The translations under genes and the position numbers were made by a program. A stretch of DNA of 5,180 nucleotides from Bacteroidales bacterium UBA7574 (lineage in GTDB: Bacteria > Bacteroidota > Bacteroidia > Bacteroidales > Paludibacteraceae): contig DLLA01000030.1 in the NCBI GenBank assembly GCA_002479035.1, forward strand, positions 26,592 to 31,771, given 5' to 3'. Below, in pieces: positions 4,165-5,180 of the stretch. Below the pieces are notes generated by a model that was given only the letters and a program-made list of their open reading frames with translations, was not told where the DNA came from and searched no databases. How positions within the stretch are numbered: the first letter of the stretch is position 1; each line of letters starts with the position of its first letter.

Positions 4165-4300
4165 AGTTTATGACCCAACACCCCAATTTCCGTCCTCCTT
4201 CGCGGCGTAAGATGCCTAATTGTTGAAGCGTTGCCATGTCACGTTTGATGGTGCGCTCATTTATGGTAACCTCTTGGGACATCTTTTGGGACAATTTCAA
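4145..4300 (-). pseudogene. Winged-helix C-terminal remnant (broken gene)
   Basis: On the minus strand the frame reads LKLSQKMSQEVTINERTIKR (from 4300), then DMATLQQLGILRREGGRKLG, then CWVIN and a stop at 4145-4147. 'ERTIKRDMATLQQLGILRREGGRK.G.W' is the typical last winged helix of Bacteroidetes ATP-binding (AlbA_2/RecG-like) or Fic-type regulators, which are normally several hundred residues long. Here only about 50 residues remain; the family frame cannot continue upstream because the 3' end of the DEAD-box gene occupies it. An internal ATG (4280-4282) could give a 45-aa product. Its tail overlaps the last 20 bases of the convergent lipoprotein gene. Most likely it is debris from an earlier gene at the island edge; a functional micro-HTH is less likely. 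Confidence 0.55.
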
Positions 4301-5180
4301 GCATGCGGGTCTTGAGATGGGCGGTTGTTGCCGGAACGCTGTTTGCGTGAGGCACTTTTACCGGCACCACCCCTGTTAGAACGACCTCTACCGTTGCCGC
4401 CTCTGCCAGAATTACGCCCTGCGCGGGCAGTGTACAATTCGCTTTTGGGTGCTTCGCCCAGGGCTTCGGGCAGGGGCAGACGCTCGATGTTTTTCTTGAG
4501 GAAACGCTCTATCTTCTGGAAATAGCGGGCATCCTCGGGGCTGACGAGTGTAACCGCCTCGCCTTTGTTTTCCGCACGTGCCGTACGACCGATACGGTGG
4601 ACATAGTCCTCTGCGTCGCGGGGCACGTCGTAGTTGATGACCAGCGGAATATCGTCCACATCAATGCCTCGGGAGATGATGTCGGTAGCCACCAATACAT
4701 CCACTTTGCCGTTGCGGAAATCGAGCATCACCTCGTCGCGCTCTTTCTGCTCCAGGTCGGAGTACATGGCGCGGGCGTCGATGTGTTTCGCCTGCAAGGC
4801 GCGTGTGAGGTCGCGCACTTTCTGCTTCTTGCTGACGAAGAGGATGACCTTCTTGAGGTCTCTGCCCGCCAGGAGGTGCTTCACCATGGCGGGTTTCTGC
4901 GCCTCGTAGAGTTGCACCGCCATCTGGTGGATGGTCTCGGGCGGACGCGATACGGCTATCTTCACCTCCACGGGGTTGCGCATGATAGCGCGTGCCATTT
5001 GGCGTATCTTGTCGGGCATAGTGGCGGAGAACATGATGGTCTGCCGCTCTTTGGGCAGGCGGTTGACGATGGTCATGATGTCGTCATAGAAACCCATGTC
5101 GAGCATACGGTCCGCCTCGTCGAGGATAAAGTATTTCACGCCCGAGAAGTCGATGTCGTAGATGTTCATCTGGCTGAGCA
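4297..5180 (-). CDS. DEAD-box ATP-dependent RNA helicase, RhlE/DeaD-like (5' part outside window)
   Basis: The frame is open to the window edge (…LSQMNIYDIDF), so the N-terminal Q motif and Walker A lie outside; the ATG at 5169 is internal. Counting from that Met, the visible motifs are DEAD at 17-20 (motif II, ATP hydrolysis), SAT at 48-50 (motif III), VILFVSKK at 108-115 (motif IV), ATDIISRGID at 161-170 (motif V) and HRIGRTAR at 191-198 (motif VI). The tail from about 249 is rich in Arg, Gly, Ser and Asn with RGG-like repeats, a usual RNA-binding extension. The protein unwinds short RNA duplexes in ribosome assembly or mRNA turnover, often important in the cold. It appears intact and housekeeping, and it converges on the island, so it probably marks chromosomal flank. 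No clear terminator is seen after the stop at 4297. RhlE or DeaD cannot be chosen from this part. Confidence 0.95.
   Translation of the reverse strand, partial: LSQMNIYDIDFSGVKYFILDEADRMLDMGFYDDIMTIVNRLPKERQTIMFSATMPDKIRQMARAIMRNPVEVKIAVSRPPETIHQMAVQLYEAQKPAMVKHLLAGRDLKKVILFVSKKQKVRDLTRALQAKHIDARAMYSDLEQKERDEVMLDFRNGKVDVLVATDIISRGIDVDDIPLVINYDVPRDAEDYVHRIGRTARAENKGEAVTLVSPEDARYFQKIERFLKKNIERLPLPEALGEAPKSELYTARAGRNSGRGGNGRGRSNRGGAGKSASRKQRSGNNRPSQDPHA

Overview
The window looks like Bacteroidales chromosome, genus not resolvable from sequence alone. Two promoter-like sites match the Bacteroidetes sigma-ABfr consensus (TTTG ... TAnnTTTG). Genes lack clear Shine-Dalgarno sites and have A-rich leaders. 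Several proteins belong to families I know mainly from Bacteroides and its relatives: a VapE/VirE-type primase-helicase, a DUF5675 protein and a Bacteroidetes DEAD-box helicase. Everything before about 4150 reads as an accessory, phage- or satellite-like island. From about 4297 to the end, on the minus strand, lies a housekeeping RNA helicase gene.

Layout: the 3' part of a VapE-like gene (1-612) is followed by a large inverted repeat and a 9-bp tandem repeat. Next comes a 53-aa HTH-like gene (813-974) that was missed at ordinary length cut-offs. A HEPN/Abi_2-type abortive-infection gene (990-1649) lies convergent to it on the minus strand. The 359-bp divergent region 1650-2008 contains no gene. 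It holds the Abi promoter with an immediately adjacent terminator-like leader hairpin, and, facing the other way, a second promoter, three 11-bp tandem repeats and a CTAACCCC-rich leader. Five same-strand genes follow (2009-4164): two small paralogues of unknown function, a two-helix membrane protein, a DUF5675 protein, and a lipoprotein with a C-terminal membrane anchor. Two related palindromes sit in the gaps around the second paralogue. A broken winged-helix remnant (minus strand, 4145-4300) separates the island from the DEAD-box gene.

Working model (inference): the VapE-like gene is the replication end of a phage satellite or integrated element. The HEPN Abi gene is a defence or toxin cargo gene with its own promoter and possible RNA-level control. 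The last three plus-strand genes resemble a lysis cassette: a holin-like protein, a cell-wall-active candidate and a unimolecular-spanin-like lipoprotein. The most striking feature is that these three genes carry at least five GC-rich palindromic elements inside their reading frames without breaking them. This resembles the in-frame palindromic elements of Rickettsia. The statements about where insertions interrupt families rest on recalled family patterns, because no alignment could be run.
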